In this document: positions 11,473 through 22,253 of the stretch, in pieces | Layout: every line of letters starts with the position of its first letter | Numbering within the stretch: the first letter of the stretch is position 1 | Program-made: the position numbers and the translations under genes | The notes under the pieces: model-generated | The model's database searches: none | The model's input: only the letters and a program-made list of their open reading frames with translations | What the model was told of the DNA's origin: nothing | Origin: Panicum virgatum | Lineage: Eukaryota > Streptophyta > Magnoliopsida > Poales > Poaceae | Assembly: GCF_016808335.1 (NCBI RefSeq) | Contig: NC_053143.1 | Location: 5,055,398 to 5,119,397, forward strand | DNA length: 64,000 bases | Direction of reading: 5' to 3'

Positions 11473-12953
11473 CACTACTACAATAAAAATTTGTAGGGGT
11501 AGATAAAATGCTATTTTTAGGAGCGGGTAGAAAATCCGTGACTAATTCTCGCTGCTAAAAATACCTCTTTTTTCAGGGAAAACGAACCCGCCCCTAAAAA
11601 TCCATTTCCAGGAGCGAGCCACCCATCACCCGTTCCTAGAAATCAATTTCTAGGGTCGGGTCACCCCATCACCCGCCCCCAGAAATTGATTTTTAGGGGC
11701 GGGTCCCCGTTCCTAGAAATCAATTTCTAGAGTCGGGTCACCCCATCACCCGCCCCCAGAAATTGATTTTTAGGGGCGGGTCACCCGAGCACCCGCCTAA
11801 TCGATTAAAAAAAAGTTGAGCCAGCCGACGGCGCTGCAGCTGCCGCGCGCCGCCGCGGCCCCGACCCCGGCCACGCGCTGGATATGGGCTGGGGAGGAGT
11901 GCCGTGCTGAGCCGCGCGCCGGCCGCCGCGTCCGCGCCCAGCCGCGCTCGGGCCGCCGCGTACGCGTCCGCCGTGGCCTCGCTGCTCCCGTCGCCGCGCC
12001 TCGCCGCCGCTCCCGCACCGCCAGGCGAGCCGCGGCTCGCGTCTGCGCGCGCTACCGCACGCCGTGCGTGCCGCCGTGTAGAGCTGCACTGCGCGCGCCG
12101 CCGCCCGCCGCTGTGCCGCGCCGCTCTAGGCCCCGCCGTGCTGGCCGCTGCTCTCCCATGGCGCCGCTGCACAAGTCGCAAACACATCTCAGGACTACGT
12201 GGTCCAAACAACCGCCAAATCTCGGCAAGAACAAAGCAGATCGAAACTGTAGAGCACGAGAGAGAACCTTGGGAAGCGTGAGGGAGATGAGGCCTCGGCG
12301 GCCAGCGGCCTCGACGCGCGGCCGACGCACGGCCTCGCGGACCAGGGGCGCGCCTCGCAGTGCCCGACGGTGATCGCGGAGGCAACGCGCAGGCGAAGCT
12401 GCGCGCGCGAGCATAGGCCGGCGGCGGCGCGCAGGCAGCTTCCAGGCATCGGTGGAGAGGCGGTCGCGGCAGGGGTCCCGGTGGTCTCGCGCGAGAGAGA
12501 GAGAGGAAGAGAGAGATGGCGTCGGGTGGGCCCGTCGATCCTGGTGATTCTTCTCCAGCCAATGGGCTTCTAGCTTGCAACGCCCGCGGATCACCACCAT
12601 CCACTCGAGAACCATCAATCGGTTACATTTCACGAGCGGGTGGCGGCATCACCCGCCCCTACAAATGTATTTTTAGGGGCGGGTGATACATCACCCGCAC
12701 CTAAAAATATTTTTCTATTTTATCTGTAAATTTCGGGTGATGACATCACATGCTCCTAAAAATATTTTTCTATTTTATCTGCAAATTTATTTAATTATTT
12801 ACATATAGCAAAACAAATTAAAAAAAAGTGAAACTTCTACACTATAGTAATTGCGAACTATAGAAACATAAAAAAATATGACAAACATATTTTAGTGTAT
12901 ATAAAGGTTAAGATTGTGAAAACTTCAAAGTATGGCTTGAGTTATATGAGATA

Positions 12954-14934
12954 GGAAAAAATCTATTTTTAGCCATCCAACTCTTGCCTCAGTTTGGTTT
13001 TTGCCATTAAACTCCAAAACCAGGTATGCTTGACCATCTAACTCTCAAAATCGTTCACATTTGACCATCCTGGTGGTTTTTGATGTGGTTTTGCTGACGT
13101 GGCTGCCACATGTCGGTGGGACCCACCTGTCATTTTTTTTATCTCTCCTATTTCTCTCTTTCCTCCCTTTTCTCTCCTATTTCTCTCTCCGGCGTGTGCG
13201 GCACTGACGGCGAGGCGCGCGCTCGGCCGGGAGCGGCCCCCCGCGCGGTGCTGGCGGCGAGGCAAGCCGCGGGGCCACGCCGCCCCCTCCCCTGCTCCCT
13301 CGGCCGGTGGCCTACGCGGCGCGGGCGCGGAGGCCGACGCGGGCGGGCGGCGTGACCACAGCCGAGCGCGGCCTTCCACGCCGGCTCTGTGGCGGCGGCG
13401 GCGGCCCGCGTGGATGATGAGCTTCTCGAGCCCCCTGATGTCGTCGTCGGGGACACGCTCCACGGCCGGGAACTCGGCGGCGTTGAGCATGCCGAGGCCC
13501 CGGCACAGCTCGAAGTAGGACGACAGCTGCGCGCTCTGCTCCGCGGCTTTCCTCAGCACCCGCATCCCCTGCACTCCCCTCCGCCGCCGTGCTGCCGCCA
13601 GCGTCTCAACCGGCCGCCGCAGTCCATGGCCTCCAGGATGAGGCCCTGCCCCATGCCGTCCCCATACGGCCGGATTTGCATGAGCAGGTCCAGCAGGTGC
13701 TGCGGCTTGGTCAAGCGGTCGAGCCGCGCGTCCTCGTCGTCGGCTTCGCCGGCGTCGAGCTCCTGGGCGGTGAAAAGGGAGCGGGTGTCGAGGAAGCGGA
13801 AGTAGGCGCGCACGAACGCGGAGTACCCCGCAACCCTGGATCTCGCAGCCGCGTCGCTGCTACCGCCGCCGCGCACCCCTGGAGCTCGTCGTAGCGCATC
13901 CTCGCCGCCACCCTTGGAGCTCACGGTGGTGGGCTTCCTCCTCCCAGGCGGCCTTACTCCTCCCACGTCGGCCTTCCTCCTCCAGGAAGAGGACGTCGCG
14001 GTGGCGCGTGGCCATGGCGCGGAGCTCGAGCGCGGCGGATCCGGCGGATATGGCCCCTGCTCCCCGCGGCCGTACGACGCGGCGCGCGGGCGGCCACTCG
14101 TCACTGCCCTGACGGAGCGGCGTGGCAGCACGTCGAGCTCGCCGGCCTCGCTACCTCCAGCGGCGCTCGCGGCCCCTGCGGTGGCACGGCCGGCGCGGCC
14201 CCTGCGCGGCAGTGCGGAGCGGGGCGGGCTAGCGCGCGGCGGCGAGGCCCGCGTGCGGCGTCACGGTCGGCACGCGGCGACGAAGCCCGAGCGCGACGTA
14301 GAAGTCGGAGTCCGCCATCAGGATAACAACGTCGGCGCCCGGGGCCGGAGAATCCTCGGCGAGAACACGGTCAAACGCGGTGCGGCGGTGGCGGGCGTGT
14401 GCGCGGTCGAGCCGGCGCGTTGCAGCAGCGGCGGCGGCGGATCTGCGCGCGGCTCGGCAGCCTGTGCGAGCCACGGCCCCCTCCTCTCCATTGGGCGCGC
14501 GCGAGCTCGCCGCCATGCCGAGCTGCCATGGCGTGGAGGCGGGGCCGGGCGAGGTGCACGAGCATGAGCGCCTTGAGCGCCACCGCCCAACACCGCGTCC
14601 GCCCCGCCCGGCTGCAGCTCCATCCTCCTTCCTCCGGCGAGGCCCAAGGCAGCGGCGGCGGCCCGCGCGGAGTCCAGCTGCGGCGGCGGCTCCATCCCCG
14701 GCCGGCTTCTCCCTTCCCTGCCGGCCTCCAGCACCACATTAGCAAAAAAAAAAGATGACATGTGGGTCCCACCAACGTGTGGCAGCCACGTCAGCAAAAC
14801 CACACCCAAAATCACCAAGATGGCCAAATATGAACGATTTTGAGAGTTAGATGGTTAAGGATACCCGGTTTTGGAGTTCGATTTTCAAAACCAAACCGAG
14901 GCAAGATTTGGATGGCCAAAAATGGACTTTATCC
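12954..14934. mobile_element. Pack-MULE nested inside the CACTA element
   Basis: Terminal inverted repeats of roughly 190 bp begin GGAAAAAATCTATTTTTAGC on the left and GGATAAAGTCCATTTTTGGC on the complementary right end. The 9-bp duplication TATGAGATA is at 12945-12953 and 14935-14943. Long inverted repeats plus a 9-bp duplication are the signature of Mutator-like elements. The interior is GC-rich and encodes pieces of a clathrin-assembly protein rather than a transposase. Confidence 0.85.
13404..13834 (-). pseudogene. captured fragments of an AP180/ANTH clathrin-assembly protein gene
   Basis: Minus-strand reading gives two pieces in different frames. The first (13834-13619) runs from VAGYSAFVRAYFRFLD through TKPQHLLDLLMQIRPYGDGM to ILEAMDC. 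The second (13574-13404) contains GMRVLRKAAEQSAQLSSYF and LGMLNAAEFPAVERVPDDDI. Both match successive segments of the ANTH domain of plant AP180/CALM-type clathrin adaptors, which bind PIP2 and recruit clathrin at the plasma membrane. The linking segment of some tens of residues is missing and the frame changes, so no functional adaptor can be made. These are exon fragments carried by the MULE. Confidence 0.75.
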
Positions 14935-15452
14935 TATGAGATACTATATAGTTATAGCTATTAGAGAACTTATAATAATTTTTTGTACCATTAGATGACC
15001 TCAAATGAAAAAGTATCAAATACAAAGTTTTAGATCAAGTCATTCTCTATAATTTTGATATAAAGTTTGACTTCATCCAAAATCATATGAAAAAGTTATG
15101 AATTTTTTTGTGTGCAGCCATTTGTAGGGGCTGGCCATACCATCACCCGCCCCTAAAAATACATTTGTAGGAACGGGTGAGGCTATGACCCGCCCCTACA
15201 AATACCACCATTTTTAGGGGCGGTTCATGGTGTGAACCGCCCCTAAAAATGCTCGTTTTAGCGGCGGGTGATGCCATGAACCGCCCCTGAAAATGGCGCT
15301 CATTTTTAGAGGGGGTGACCCGCCCCTAAAAATATTTTTCTATGGGCGGGTCGGATGCTACAGTAACTCCACTCATTTATAGCAACGGGTGAATTTTTGG
15401 TCCGCTCCAGAAAAAAATCGAGGCGTTACTACAAATTATTTTTGTAGTAGTG

Positions 15453-16119
15453 TAAACATCGACATAATTAACCGCATGTCATGGTAGTATTGTACTTCTT
15501 AGGTCCACATGAAACATGCTTTGATGCATGTTTTCTTTGTCTAACCAACAAAAGTATGGCTCACATCTTTATCTTTATTGATTATTGTAATATTTTTGTA
15601 TGAATCATGTGATGTGATAGCTAGGCGCAGTTCAACTTCTTCAGATAGGCAAATTTGATGAGCCTAGAAAGAGCATATGCAAATGTAGTAAACATTTCAC
15701 ATGATTTCAACATTAGTATGAAAACTGAAGAAACAAGGAATGCAAATCTGGTTGGAAACACGTGATCTACGGAAACTAGAGAAACAAGAAACGCACGTGT
15801 AGCTGGAATCAAGCGTAACGCACCACGTTTCCAGTGAAACGCAAACACGCACCACGTTTAATTGATCTCCAAACTTACTATACTAGAGAAAAGTATTTCC
15901 GCAAATATCACACTAATAGCAATTTTTTGCTTACATTGTTGACCGGCACTTCAAGCACTCAACCCACGGCAATGCCAATCTAAGTACTCGTACATGGTAT
16001 CCAATTCCATGGGCTGCACAACTTGTGCACTCAACCAAAACAAAAAAAAAAAACCCTCAGTTCCTCGATACTTCTACTTTTCTTTTTTGTTTAGAAGGCC
16101 CGGGAGCAACTCCGAGGAG
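15453..16119. other. intergenic
   Basis: AT-rich sequence between the CACTA element and a MITE; no gene or RNA seen. A minus-strand 75-codon frame at 15621-15848 has no recognisable features. Confidence 0.5.
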
Positions 16120-16465
16120 GGCCGTGTTTGGTTTGCCCTCAAAATATTTTCATGAAATTTTTTTGATGTTTTGAACACTAATTAGAGGTATTAGATAAAA
16201 TCTAATTACAAAGCTACCTCTCAAACTATGGTACTGTAGCAGTTACTCTATCTAATGAGGCCTTCGACCGTACGATTAGAGAATGATTATGCGCAGTTAC
16301 TGTAGCATCACTGTAGCCAATCATTATGGAACTTGACTCATTAGATTCATCTTGAAAAGTTACACCCATCCGTAAAAAGATTTCGCAAATAAACTTCGTT
16401 TAGTACTACATTCATGCATTCATCTTTTTTTGAAAAAAATTTCATGGTGTAAACCAAACATGGCC
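16120..16465. mobile_element. MITE with GGCCGTGTTTGG-type termini
   Basis: The left end GGCCGTGTTTGGTTTGCCC and the right end ending GTAAACCAAACATGGCC are inverted. The interior shows the usual CTACAGTAACT and CTCATTAGATTC blocks of this grass MITE group. I could not assign the superfamily because no clear duplication is visible. Confidence 0.7.
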
Positions 16466-16500
16466 GAAGAAAACAAAACGCACTGCGAGACCGGAAGGAC

Positions 16501-16838
16501 CGGCCGTGTTTGGTTGTAACAGTAAAAATTTCGCGAAAAAGAAATCTTGTATGTATGGAATACTAAATATAGTCTATTTACAAAATCTTTTTAGAGATGA
16601 ATGCAACTTTGCGAGCCGAATCTAATGAGCCTAATTAATACATGATTAGATATAGTAATGCTACAGTGATCATGCTCTGATCATCGTCAAATCATGCGGT
16701 CAAAGGCCTCATTAGGTACAATATTACTGCAGGACCTATGGTTATAGAGATGCTTTTGTAATTAGACTTAACTTAATACATCTAATTAGTAGTCAAAGTT
16801 ATAAAAAATTTCCATCAAAATTTTTTCACCCCTCAGTT
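16501..16838. mobile_element. second GGCCGTGTTTGG-type MITE, right end truncated
   Basis: Starts CGGCCGTGTTTGGTTGTAAC and is closely similar throughout to the element at 48548-48894 (TTTCGCGA, GGAATACTAAATATAGTC, TTTTTCACCCC). The final CTAACCAAACACAGCCC present in that copy is missing here. It lies 0.5 kb upstream of the MED26 ATG. Confidence 0.7.
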
Positions 16839-17318
16839 TCCGAGGCTATTTCCGTCACTTCTTCCCAGAACAGAGTTAAAAACAACGGAGTGGGACCCAC
16901 CGGGCGCGTCGCCATCGTCGGCCATTCGCAGCGGCGCAGGGGGGCGCGCGCAAGAACGAACCAACCCACCACCACGGCACCACCCCCGAGCTGATCGATG
17001 CTGAGCGCAGCCAAATCCAGCCACCCACAGGAATATCACCAGAGGAATTCCCCCTCCGTCTCCCTCTCTCTCTTCTCCCGCGCACGGATCCACCCGCCGC
17101 AGCCGTAGCAGGGTCCTGTCGCTTCGCCTCCCGGCCGGGCCCCCACCGGCCGCGCTTCCCCCGACGCTCCTGCCGGCGGCGGGCTGCGTAGAGCCGCCGT
17201 GAGGGGCCGGAGCGTGCGCCGCCTGGTGCTGGGGTGGGTGGGTGGGGTTGGCTGTCGGGTCTTCCTCGAGCCTCGCGCGGCGCGGCGGCGGCGGCGGCTA
17301 GCCTAGCCGGCCGGGGAG

Positions 17319-20236
17319 ATGGACCGGGACGAGCGCCTCCGCCGCGCGGTCGCCGCCTTCGGGGGCGACGCGTGGGCGCTGGTGGACGCCGCGCTGGCCG
17401 CGGCCGCGCGGGACCGCCCGGGGGAGCTGCGCGCGCGCCGCGACGGCATCGTCGAGCGGCTCTACGCCGCCGCCGCCGCCGGCTGCAGCAGCTGCGACGC
17501 GCGCCCGCCGCCGCGCGACGCTTTGGCGGCGGCGGGGCTGGACGACGAGGAGGACGCCGAGGAGGCGGCGGCTGCTGCTCCGGCGTCTCCCGAGGCGGAG
17601 GGTGACGCGGTGGGAGCCGGTGCCGCCGAGGAGGTCGCCGCCGGCTGCGAGCCCGGGCTGGAGAGCAGGATCATGGCCATCAGGGACTTCTTGGAGGACC
17701 CCGATCAGGTCCCCGAAGAAGCCATCTTTACCCCACCTCGCACCGCGAATTTGCTCCAAATGCGCAGTTTTTTTCACGCAAACTGTGCACGTTTGTGGTG
17801 TTTTCTCGCAGCCCGACGACGAGCTGGTGAGCTTGCTGCAGAACCTGGCAGACATGGACGTCACCTACAAGGCGCTGCAGGTCAAGCTCTTTTTCCCCAT
17901 CCGCCCTTCTTTTCCATCACTTTTTGGTTACTTGAATGATGTGAGCGGCCGCCATGGAACTGAACTTGCTGTTCGTGTTCGTGCAGGAGACTGACATCGG
18001 CCGGCATGTGAATGGCCTGCGCAAGCACCCCTCGGCCGAAGTCAGGAGACTGGTGAAGCAGCTCATCAGGTGAAGAACATGGACAAGAACACTGCTGCTC
18101 AACAGAAGTTTGTTTTGTTCCGAATATGCTGCCTAATTATCCTTTCTTTTGTGGGACTTGGTGTTGCTTGCAACTTGAAGGAAGTGGAAGGAAATAGTGG
18201 ACGAATGGGTGCGCCTGCACAATTCCGGCGGTGACGGTGGCTCCTCTATCATAGGTACGTCACTGTGCAGAGTTTTACGGTCTCTTTTGGCTCAGGATTT
18301 TCTCAGGAAAAAAGATTTCTCTTATCCTGTTCTTGGTAGTCCTGATGGGTGAAATCGTTGCTTTGATGATAGCAGCTGATGGCTACTCCCCAGAGAAAGT
18401 CCAAGGCAGGAGCCATCAAAGCCCTCGGGTAACTGTTCTTGCTTAGAAATCTATCTGATTTTTTTAGAAAAAAGGATAAGAAAATCTATCTGATTGACTA
18501 CACCACAGGCTCTTTAGTGATTCCCCTGTCTGTGGAAAGCTTCTTTTCGTAAGAAGCATCGCGCCTGGAATATTCCCCTGTTAGTTTACCAACCGATCAG
18601 AGCTATGAAAGGGGTGATTATACATGCTTTTCTCATTCCCCTGTTAGTTTTGCAAAAATGTGTAAAGATGTAAACAGGGCATTTGAAGTACTAAATGAAG
18701 TCTATTTGCAAAACTTTTTGCATAGATGGGTTGTAAAACTAATGATGCTAATTAATCCATGTTTAATCAATAATTAGCGGATGGTTACTGTAGCATCACT
18801 GTTGCAAATCATGGATTAAGTAGGCTCATTAGATTCGTCTCGCGATTTACAGCCCAACCATGCAAAAAGTTTTGTAAATAGACTTTATTTAGTACTTCAA
18901 ATTAGCAAAATTCCTTTTCACTTTAATGCGTTTACGGTTTTTTTGCATTTACATGTAAAGAACTAAACAGGGCCTAAACTACTAGTAGTAATAGGTTGTG
19001 CCGGGCCAGTAGCTATTAGCTATAGTGACCCACTGACACCTTTGTATTTTATCAGAGCATGTACTTTTACCTTTTTCTTCGAAAAAAAACTCTGACCTTC
19101 TCTTCGTTGACTACCCAATTCTGTAACAATGACACCTTCTTTGGTCCAACCTTCCAGGTTTCAGGGTTTCAGTATTCTCCCAGCCCGCAGAGACATAGTG
19201 AGTGTCACATATTATCTTTCCATGTTCAGATTTTGTAGTATTCAGTTCTCATTGTTTTAGTTCCTGCAAAAAATTAATTATGGGGTATGGTCTTTGTTTC
19301 TGAAATTTTAGATGGCTCTACTACAGAGAAGACTAACAACGGACTTGAGCTAACAATGGATATGAAGCGCAGGCCCAGCCCGGTACCCACACATCATAAC
19401 TCCAGGCAGATGAACAACAACCATCATTCTACTACTATTTCATCTGCTCCAGCTGTAAGGATTGAACCAGATTTTTCACCTTAATTCCTATTCCCCATTG
19501 CTATCAAATATGGTTGTGCACTGCATTTTGTTTAAAGTAGAACTGGCCTTATCAGTATGGACCCCAGATGTAGCATCTTTTGACCGGTTTTGCCTCACAT
19601 GTCACCACTCATTGCACAATGTTGCAACTTGCAGAAAAGTTAATGTTCCACTTTTAGTGAACAAAACAATTAGAGTTGTCAGGAAATGAGAAATTTTCTT
19701 ACTAGTTGCTGCATTGGTATTATTTCAAAAGGAGTCTGGTTATTTTTATTCGATGTATTTGAGTATGTGAGATTGATTTTCAGTTTTCCATGCAGAAAGT
19801 GACAAGGGACCATAAGGACAGTCTCCTGGACCTTGATAGGCTTGATTCTGCAAGAAAGAGGCTCCAGGAGAATTATCAGGAAGCACAAAATGGTAAACTG
19901 CTGAGTTTGTACCTCATCATGCATTATGACAGACAATATGATGCTAAGTAATCAAATATGTCGAACTGTACTTGTCATTCTTTTGACTGTTGCCTTGTTA
20001 CTAATAGTATCAAGTGAAATGACAAGCTGTCAATCTGAAATCAAATGCAAAAGAGGATCCTTCAGATTAAAGACACAAATTGGTTAACCTTTCCCCTTTT
20101 TCATGCTTGCTTTTTGGCAGCCAAAAAGCAGAGGACAATCCAAGTGATGGACATCAGTGACATACCAAAGCCGAAGAACAGAAATGCTCTCATCCGCAAG
20201 AGCGGCAGCGGCGGGCTCCCGGCAAGGCACCGATAA
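17319..20236 (+). CDS. MED26C: Mediator of RNA polymerase II transcription subunit 26 (MED26c-like)
   Basis: Nine exons: 17319-17708, 17812-17880, 17987-18069, 18181-18254, 18376-18428, 19158-19197, 19312-19454, 19796-19892, 20121-20236. All joins are GT-AG and in phase, giving 354 residues, close to the roughly 350 usual for plant MED26c. The N-terminal part reads [20 protein letters not shown] and [10 protein letters not shown]. The TFIIS N-terminal (LW) domain spans about 115-195, from [16 protein letters not shown] through [16 protein letters not shown] to [13 protein letters not shown]. The C-terminal part has a helical segment ([15 protein letters not shown]) and a basic end. The protein is a nuclear Mediator component; its LW domain contacts elongation and general transcription factors. 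Two MITEs lie upstream and one in intron 5. Exon 6 (40 nt) is the least certain. Confidence 0.88.
18636..18974. mobile_element. MITE in intron 5 of the MED26-like gene
   Basis: Left end CCCCTGTTAGTTTTGC and right end AACTAAACAGGGCC are inverted, with internal GTACTAAATGAAGTCTATTT and its complement. It lies wholly within the intron 18429-19157 and explains why that intron is longer than the others. Confidence 0.7.
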
Positions 20237-21249
20237 CCTACCTAGCCCTCACCGGCTCGACATTGCGTCAGTTGCAAACTTGTGCCCTAATACTGTGACG
20301 AAAAAGAAAAGAAGCAAACGGTTTCTTCTTCTTTTTCCTATGTTCTTGGTTGCCTAGCCTTACCTCCAGTGTAATAGTCATCAGGTACATAAGAGTGAAC
20401 CTTATGCTTTTTTCTCAAGGTTAAAAAAAATAGAAATTAGAGTTTCTTCCACTGCTTTTTCTATATGCATATGTTTCGGTTCTCAATATTGCTATTGGTC
20501 AGTGGTGGATATACATGCACATATCATGTGTGCAAAGTGCAATCTAGATGCCCAAGGTCAGAGATGCAACACATGGCCTGGACATGGGAGTGGCAACCTT
20601 TAGCGTCATGTCCTATATTCCTGTTGTGCTATGACGGTTTTGCCCCCTTCTGCTTCCTGCATCAAAATTTCACTTTCACCTTTGGGGTAAGTGGAATTCA
20701 CACATCGGATTATGCAACAGAGCAAAACTGCCAGATTGTTTGTCTGAAGTCGGAACCAGGGAAGAAAGGAAGCAACAGGGGGGGGGGGGGGGGTTTGCAC
20801 GGGTACTGTACGAGTGGCATCTTGAATCTTTTTCCAGGGGTTCAATCTGGGCTCCTATCATTGGTTCCTGTTAGGATGGGGAGGGCGTGATGGTTATGTC
20901 ATTATGCCTATCTGGGCCATGCCTGCATATGCGGGGTACAATCTTTTATGCTGGCGTAGACACAAAAACGTGGCTCCATCAAAGAGTATTGAATCGCTTG
21001 GGATGACGCGTAGAACTTTGGACCTTGGGTTTCCTTGTCACTTTTGTGCTGGACAGCGTATACAAATTCATCACAGCTGCTCCCTGTCCTCTTTCCTTTT
21101 GAGCTCGGATTTCTTGGGTGAACACTGCCATGTGTACAATCTACGTGCATAACTCTTTGGATTCATAAATATTCCAGATAAAATTTATAAAGAAATACGC
21201 AAGTATGTTAAAACATTGAAACTACGGATTCCATTTCTTTTCACAATGT
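20237..21249. other. 3' flank of the MED26-like gene
   Basis: Presumed 3' UTR followed by unremarkable sequence. It contains a homopolymer of about 15 G at 20779-20793. No gene supported; open frames here lack any family resemblance. Confidence 0.5.
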
Positions 21250-21259
21250 GAACTTCTCT

Positions 21260-21569
21260 CTCTCTTTTTACAAAACACAGTACAGACGCAGATGCTCACA
21301 AACACACACACTCATTCCTATGAATACACGCACGCAACCTACCCCTATGAGCACCTCCGAGAGACTGAGCCGGCAGATCCTCGAGATTGACGAAATCACC
21401 ATTGACACCTCGCTATCGAGAGGCACATCGCCTACCACTGAAAGAATAACGCCGGTTAAATCCTAAAATAAACCCAAGAAAATAATATGAGCACCAGTGC
21501 CGAGTCGTAGACTCGAACCCTGGTGGGCAGGTTCCACCACAAGGAACCTTACCAGCGTACTCAGTTCGC
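21260..21569 (-). mobile_element. tRNA-derived SINE, minus orientation
   Basis: Read on the minus strand it begins with an A-box-like GAGTACGCTGGTAAGG and a B-box GGGTTCGAGTC. It continues to GAGCATCTGCGTCTGTACTG and ends at an A-rich tail (TTTTGTAAAAAG). GAACTTCTCT occurs on both sides (21250-21259 and 21570-21579) as a likely target duplication. The 3' part resembles widespread grass SINE tails. Confidence 0.7.
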
Positions 21570-21579
21570 GAACTTCTCT

Positions 21580-22253
21580 TTGAAATATGTTAGAAACATT
21601 TGAACTAAAGAATCCAACTTTTTTTCTTCAAAATGTGAACTTCTCTTTGAAAGTTTTTCTTCGAAAGGGTTACAGAAGCTTTGACTCAAAATGTATTAGA
21701 AGGAGAAAAATAAAAACAAGTACTAGCTAGCCCTGTCTCTTTGAAAGTTGAAGCTGTGAAAAGTGGGGGAAAACCCTAAAACTTTTTGGAGATGAAGTCT
21801 AATATTTTTTTTACACTAGGCGTGGGCCTCTCCAGAATAAATCCGGCATGCAAGATTGAGTTTGTGCATCATCTACAAAGGTAGGTTTGTTCATTAGACA
21901 CTTCACCCCCTTTAGCCGGAGCCACAACATTTAAATTTACTATGGTGCACTTGTTATGAAACAAGCTGCTGGTTGGCTCTTGCACTACGTACCGAAATAG
22001 TCTGCTGAACCTCTGAAAGTCCATTGTCTCAATTCTGAACCACCGCCATGGCCTGCTGTTTGATACGTTTGGCTCCAGCTATGTGTTTGGTATGGAAAGA
22101 GATCGGTAAATATGTTCATTGCTTCCCGCACCTCCAGTTAGTTTTTTCCAGTATTAACAAGGGGCAGAGGTAAGTACAAAATTCTGATGCAGATTTAGTG
22201 TTTCCTTAGTTTCTAGACTACTTTAAATAATGGAGGATGTAGCTAGGTACTTG
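21580..22253. other. intergenic
   Basis: No gene seen. GTGAACTTCTCTTTGAAAG recurs at about 21644, similar to the SINE target site. Confidence 0.5.

Larger units (their letters stand above)
11473..15452. mobile_element. non-autonomous CACTA (En/Spm) element carrying GC-rich captured DNA
   Basis: Left end CACTACTACAATAAAAATTT, right end TTTTTGTAGTAGTG. The 3-bp duplication TAA lies on both sides (11470-11472 and 15453-15455). Both subterminal regions are packed with copies of TTTTTAGGGGCGGGT and its complement ACCCGCCCCTAAAAAT, the expected binding-repeat arrangement for CACTA transposase. There is no transposase gene. The interior holds a very GC-rich block of unknown origin (about 11815-12600) and a complete nested MULE (12954-14934). 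Length is about 3.98 kb. Confidence 0.85.

Noticed and set aside
13038..14131. Intact clathrin-assembly gene on the minus strand
   Set aside because: The two ANTH pieces are in different frames with a missing middle segment and lie between MULE inverted repeats, so it is captured debris.
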